From assembly GCA_951217055.1 (NCBI GenBank), contig OX578282.1:46310329-46374328 (forward strand): a stretch of DNA of 64,000 nt. Direction: 5' to 3'. Both the position numbers and the translations under genes were made by a program. This stretch comes from Gerris lacustris (lineage: Eukaryota > Arthropoda > Insecta > Hemiptera > Gerridae). How positions within the stretch are numbered: the first letter of the stretch is position 1; each line of letters opens with the position of its first letter. Positions 59,324 to 64,000 of this stretch are shown one piece after another. Below the pieces are notes generated by a model that saw only the letters and a program-made list of their open reading frames with translations, searched no databases and was not told where the DNA came from.

Positions 59324-62300
59324 ATCTTAAGATAAAAAAGATCGTCTGTTATATCATGATCATGAGATAAATAACTGCGTTCAATAAAACTTACTTGTAC
59401 ATAATTCTTTATTTACTTTTAATTCTTTTCATATTAAGAAAATTGCACTTATGACCTTTTCGTTCTAATCTATCAAGCTTAAAAAACAACTAGTATTTAT
59501 TTGTTTATAGCTACTCATTTCTGAATATAATACTATAATACTTGCCATTTTCAAATCCATTATCATTAATTTTGTTAACAATTATATAATTAGTTTACTG
59601 TCTTCTTATGTGATCGAACATATTCATTTAATTTGAGAGAAAACAAATATTTGCATATTTTTTTAACTTATTTCGACTAAAAGTATATTTTGATAAGCGC
59701 ATCTTTATAGTTGATTTAGGTTTTCGGTGATTAATTAAGTTTGTTACTATTAAATTACAATTAGAAATTATGATATTAAGATTTTATCATTTAAATCCTA
59801 AAGAATACACATTCGCAGTAATACTGTAAACTTTATTTAATTATACGTAAAAAAAAAAAAAAAAAAATGCAAAATAATATTTTTATTTGGATATGGTTGG
59901 ATCTATTTTACCAACCAAAGAAGTAGATTTTTTTTTATCATATTCTGTTCAAAGTTCACACAACCACTAATTTTCAATTCTATTTGGTGTTAATGTATGA
60001 AATCTAACAATGGTGCCTGATAAAAAAATCTGTTTATACTTTACAGCTAACTACTAATTATTTTACATAAAACTTATTTCAAGTTCAAATTTCAAATCAA
60101 ATCCAATTTCGAATCATAGCAAGCCTAGCCTTCATCTTCTTTCAAATATGTTTTTATTCATTTTAAAGATAAATAGGTATATATTTATGAATGAACTATG
60201 ATTTTCGTATAGACAATTCATAGTTTACATCTAATCCCTAAAAATCAAGTACAACCAGACACAGATAATACCTAACCAATGATTTTTAAAAATATTCGGG
60301 TTTTACCTCGTTCCTAATCAATGTTTATAGGTAAACTCAGATATCTTTGAATTATTAATTCTTAACCTAGTCACTGGTGTCTATGTTTACTCATTATACA
60401 TACCAAGGTAAAATAGTAAAATCTAAACTAAATTAGGTTCTTGGCTCCTAACTTATTTTAAATAAGTTATTTTCATGCTAAAGACCGTTCATTATGAATA
60501 TCTATTCTATTAATCGATTCTAAATTACACTGATTTCACAGTTTCTATCAAACCAATAATAGAAAACTCGATTAATAAACAAAGTAATACAATGGTATTA
60601 GATCTAAAGTATATTCAGATCAAATTTAATGATTTTTAAAACATTTTCAATCAAAATTATTACTGAATGAACGCGAAAAATAAAATTATGTATATAATAT
60701 AAAAATACCTTTGTCTAGATAAAGAGTATGAATCCCTTCTGCTCGATGATGTAAACTTCATGCTCTCCGTTTAGTTGAAGTGTAAGCACAAAAAAACTTT
60801 TATTTTTTCTTTATTTTTTTTTATCAAAGCACACTACTTATCAATTTTAATACCCATCACCAGAATTTAATCACAGAATGGCAATAAAGAAAATAACCAT
60901 TCAAGGATTTTTCACACTGAGAGGTTTCTTTAAGAAAAAAAGTAAAATAGACACTGAAATTTGTAAAACAGTATAAATTTTACGAATAAAATAAATCACA
61001 GAAGACTGTCTTCGAGAAAGAAACTAATAAAAATCCAAAATCTATAAGTTCACAGATGATCTATGTAGTTTGTGATTAGAAAATTTAAATAATTTTCAAA
61101 CAATGATAAAAATTATATTAGAATTCAAGAAAGAAATTATTTATTGCACAGATTACTTCTTTCTTGTAACAAAAGAAAATTAAAAGTTTTGAATTATTTA
61201 AAATACACAGATAACTTTTTTTTAAAAAAATGTAATGAATATATTTTTGTTTAAATAAATTAATGTTTTAAAATGTGATCACTATTACTAATGAAGATTT
61301 AAAAAAAGTGTGTAGCACTAGAGTCCGATCACTTATTGTTTTTTCACTTTATTTACTTATATAGTTTTTTTTTTGTTTACGAGAACGTATTTACTGAACG
61401 GAAGGACAGATACAGTACGCACTGTCCGACGACTCGATAGTGACTGAATACTGAGTTGGTAGGGGTGATACCGGCAGTCTGCCTGTATGACATAAGGGAA
61501 CCCCCTCTCTACTACTTCTTTCTGAACCCTCCTTTTACTATAGTGTAGTATACTATAGTAGTAGGTTCCCTTGATATATACTGAGATAAACAGGGGGTTC
61601 ATAGATACTAGCGTAGCTACCCCTTCTTAAATCCTACTATCTTGCTGTCAGTTGACAGTTTGACAAACTAATAGACGTATTGTGATAAATAAGTGATAAT
61701 CATTATAGGAAAGGGGAAAACAAAAAGTACTTGACGAAGTGATAAGTGAAGTACAAAAAGATAAGGCATTGTGTTATTTTTATTTATTCAACAGAAAAAT
61801 AAATTATTACGCTAGCTTCAATTTACAGAGGTATGTGCTTTATGACACCCTTTCTCAACCCCCGTCCAGCTGATGAATTTTATTCAAGCGGTCAAGGTAA
61901 AATAAAATGTATGAGAATTGAGAATCGAAAACTAAAAGACCCCATATAAACAACGAATTAGCAATTAAACAGCATCTTTATCGAAAAATAAAGTGTTTTT
62001 TTTTACTTAGTTGTTGAACTTAATTATTTTTATAATTATGGTAAATCAAACAACTTGCGTTTTAATCAACCAGTAAACCTTAACTCTCATACTTATTGTG
62101 TTATTTATTTATACTTCTTGTATGTGTTGTGAGTCATAGAAGGCTACGAAACTTTTAAGTGAGAAATATAAGAAAATCAAACATGCTTTCACTCCATCAT
62201 TATTTGAATATGAACAATTCAAATTTTGACAATAAACTACACTGTTCGACTAATGATTGAATACCACTATTCACAATAAGGGGATCAATCCTTTAGAATG

Positions 62301-62756
62301 CTGACCATAAAAAAAAACTTCGCTTGTTTATAGTTAGACCTAAAACATCCAAGATGAATTTGCAGCTATTAACTTCATTATGAATGAACTTAAAATGCAA
62401 AATGCAAAAATTTGAAATAAAAAAAATCTTTCTTATGTTAATAAATATTAATATTTAAAGCGAATAATATTTCAAAAGATAAACGATTTTTTTTTATGAA
62501 ATAAAAGAAAATGAATTAAAATATGAAAGAAAAGGTATTATTCTTTTTAGTTTAGAATTTCTCTACATGGACCCCCCCCCCCCCCAAGCCGCGCTCCTTC
62601 TTAGTTGTGAGCCACCCCTTTAATCCTATGCATTGCATGACATTATAATAATAAATACATCAAAAACATCTACTTTATTATTCTTTATTCTTACTCTATA
62701 ATATCTTGTGTATATATTTAGAGTATTGCAATACTCTAATTGAGTTTGATGTATTT
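59324..62756. other. No gene recognised
   Basis: AT-rich with an 18-19-base A run at 59849-59867 and a C run at 62573-62585. A GC-richer patch at 61380-61630 has an 81-codon minus-strand frame without domain and a hairpin TACTATAG...CTATAGTA near 61538-61561. AGAGTATTGCAATACTCT at 62720-62737 is a perfect palindrome next to the element that follows. Confidence 0.5.
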
Positions 62757-63644
62757 GGGTCATTTTCAAAAAAAGTGACACTTTCACAGTGCGCAAGTTA
62801 AAAAAATTAATTACTTGCACTCCTTATAATTAAAAAATCTACAGCCCCACAAACATTTTTCTATAGATTAAATTCGTCATTTTCGTGTAGTCAGATTCTT
62901 GAATATCCTTTTTAGTTGTTTTGTTTTTTTAGTTGGCTTAGTATTATCAAACTGTCACCTTTTTTTTTTGAAAATGTCCCTCAAACTATTTTATCATTCC
63001 CAACATTAGAGGAGCACGACACTTGTCACGATTCACGATAGTTACCCAGGAACAAGATAGATGTCACATTAGTTACCCAGCGTACTACATGTCACGATAG
63101 TTACTAAAAAAAATTTATTTAAATAGATTGTTTTTTAAAATAAAAAAACTTCGTCCTTACCATAGAGTTGAGTGTACTATGACTTATTTAGGAAATTAAA
63201 TCTAATTAGCAAACAAAAATTTCTATGACCAGGAACTTTAATTAAATGAACTTAAACGGTAACTATCGTGACAAAATTATAATTAATTAATTTTTTCACA
63301 AATTAAAACTAATGTAAGAAATGTCCTGAGTAGACAATAATATTGATTTGAGTCTGTGTGACGATTTCCAATCGTCGTTTGGTGGTAAATATAATTTTGC
63401 AAATCGGTAAGTTGAAAAAAATTTCGGTAACTACTGTGACAAAAAAAACTTGATTTTTATTATTTAAAAATTGACAAAAAATAGTAAAACTTAAAATTTT
63501 CGCGACCCACATACAAATATTCTTGTTGTATAGATGTTCAGCATCAAAATAAAGCACTAGCTGATTCAAAATCTGAAAAATAAATTTTGGGCATAAAGGT
63601 TTGCTCAGAATATTGTCAAAGTGTCACTTTTTTGAAAATGACCC
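62757..63644. mobile_element. Unrecognised inverted-repeat element, 888 bp
   Basis: The ends are inverted: GGGTCATTTTCAAAAAAAGT from 62757, and AAAGTGTCACTTTTTTGAAAATGACCC ending at 63644 (quoted here only as the pair of its blocks AAAGTGTCAC and GAAAATGACCC). A further related copy lies inside at about 62954-62983. The interior carries a repeated motif TGTCACRATAGTTACC: three direct copies near 63024-63052, 63069-63086 and 63089-63103, and two inverted copies near 63259 and 63428. No target duplication or transposase is evident. The 86-codon frame at 63309-63569 is unremarkable. Confidence 0.6.
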
Positions 63645-64000
63645 ATATACACGTTAGGGTTTCCTTTGTTGTTAAAATATTTTTGTAAAACAATAAATAA
63701 TAATTTACCAATTTTGATAATATTTTAATTACGCTTATCGTTACAAAGAGTCTCGAACATAGACTTGAACATATTTTTATGAAATCGGGTAGACATATTT
63801 ACCAAAATCGAGAAATCGATTTTAAGTATACATTATTATTTCACGTGAAACCCTCTATTATTTAAAAAAAAAAAGAAAAAAAGTTTGATGATTTTAATAA
63901 ATTTACATATAAATCAAAAGTTGTCTTAAACACACATTAAAGAGAGATCAATAAAAATAAATTAATTATATGATTCCGTATATAACTTGTTCTTATTTTT
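63645..64000. other. No gene recognised; AT-rich end of window
   Basis: AT-rich sequence with A runs; nothing recognisable. Confidence 0.5.

Overview
The window looks like a gene-poor, strongly AT-rich stretch of a eukaryotic nuclear genome, most likely an arthropod and perhaps an insect. The reasons are a Jockey-clade non-LTR retrotransposon, hAT and pogo/Tigger-like DNA-transposon ends, very frequent long (AT)n arrays, and no operon-like gene packing. The species cannot be named from the sequence. I found no intact host gene, tRNA, rRNA or snRNA. The only long reading frame with recognisable protein motifs is the reverse transcriptase of a 5'-truncated Jockey-like element at about 25.4-27.0 kb on the minus strand. 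It has a 40-base poly(A) tail and a perfect 12-bp target-site duplication.

Layout: 0-1.8 kb holds an inverted repeat pair and a copy of dispersed family X, split by a second repeat. 6.8-7.3 kb is a GC-richer stretch with a broken reading frame. 8.4-9.3 kb is a non-autonomous hAT element with an 8-bp duplication. 9.4-9.7 kb is a hammerhead-ribozyme-like motif between two (TA)n arrays. 11.4-11.8 kb is a decayed tandem repeat. 14.1-15.1 kb holds family X, a foldback with a minus-strand hammerhead-like motif, and a 42-bp tandem repeat. 16.2-16.6 kb holds another hammerhead-like motif. 20.9-21.1 kb is a small inverted-repeat element. 25.4-27.0 kb is the Jockey element. 33.3-34.4 kb is a second hAT element with an 8-bp duplication. 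41.9-42.8 kb is a large foldback of two family X copies. 46.5 kb carries a perfect 138-bp palindrome. 46.9-47.3, 48.2-48.6 and 49.4-49.6 kb are three small inverted-repeat elements; the middle one lies in (TA)n and carries a hammerhead core. 51.65-52.70 kb is a 37/39-bp satellite with a mixed higher-order pattern, followed by 73-bp repeats that fold back. 54.3-55.4 kb is a pogo-like remnant plus a cluster of hairpins. 62.8-63.6 kb is an unrecognised inverted-repeat element with five copies of an internal motif.

The most interesting theme is the recurrence of hammerhead-like cores, of the kind known from Penelope-like retroelements, satellites and retrozymes. There are four good candidates and one degenerate one, in unrelated repeat contexts, and two of them sit inside (TA)n arrays. 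None of the enzymes of such elements is visible here, so if functional they would be non-autonomous. Coordinates of repeat edges were read by eye and may be off by a few bases; similarity statements are estimates, not computed alignments.
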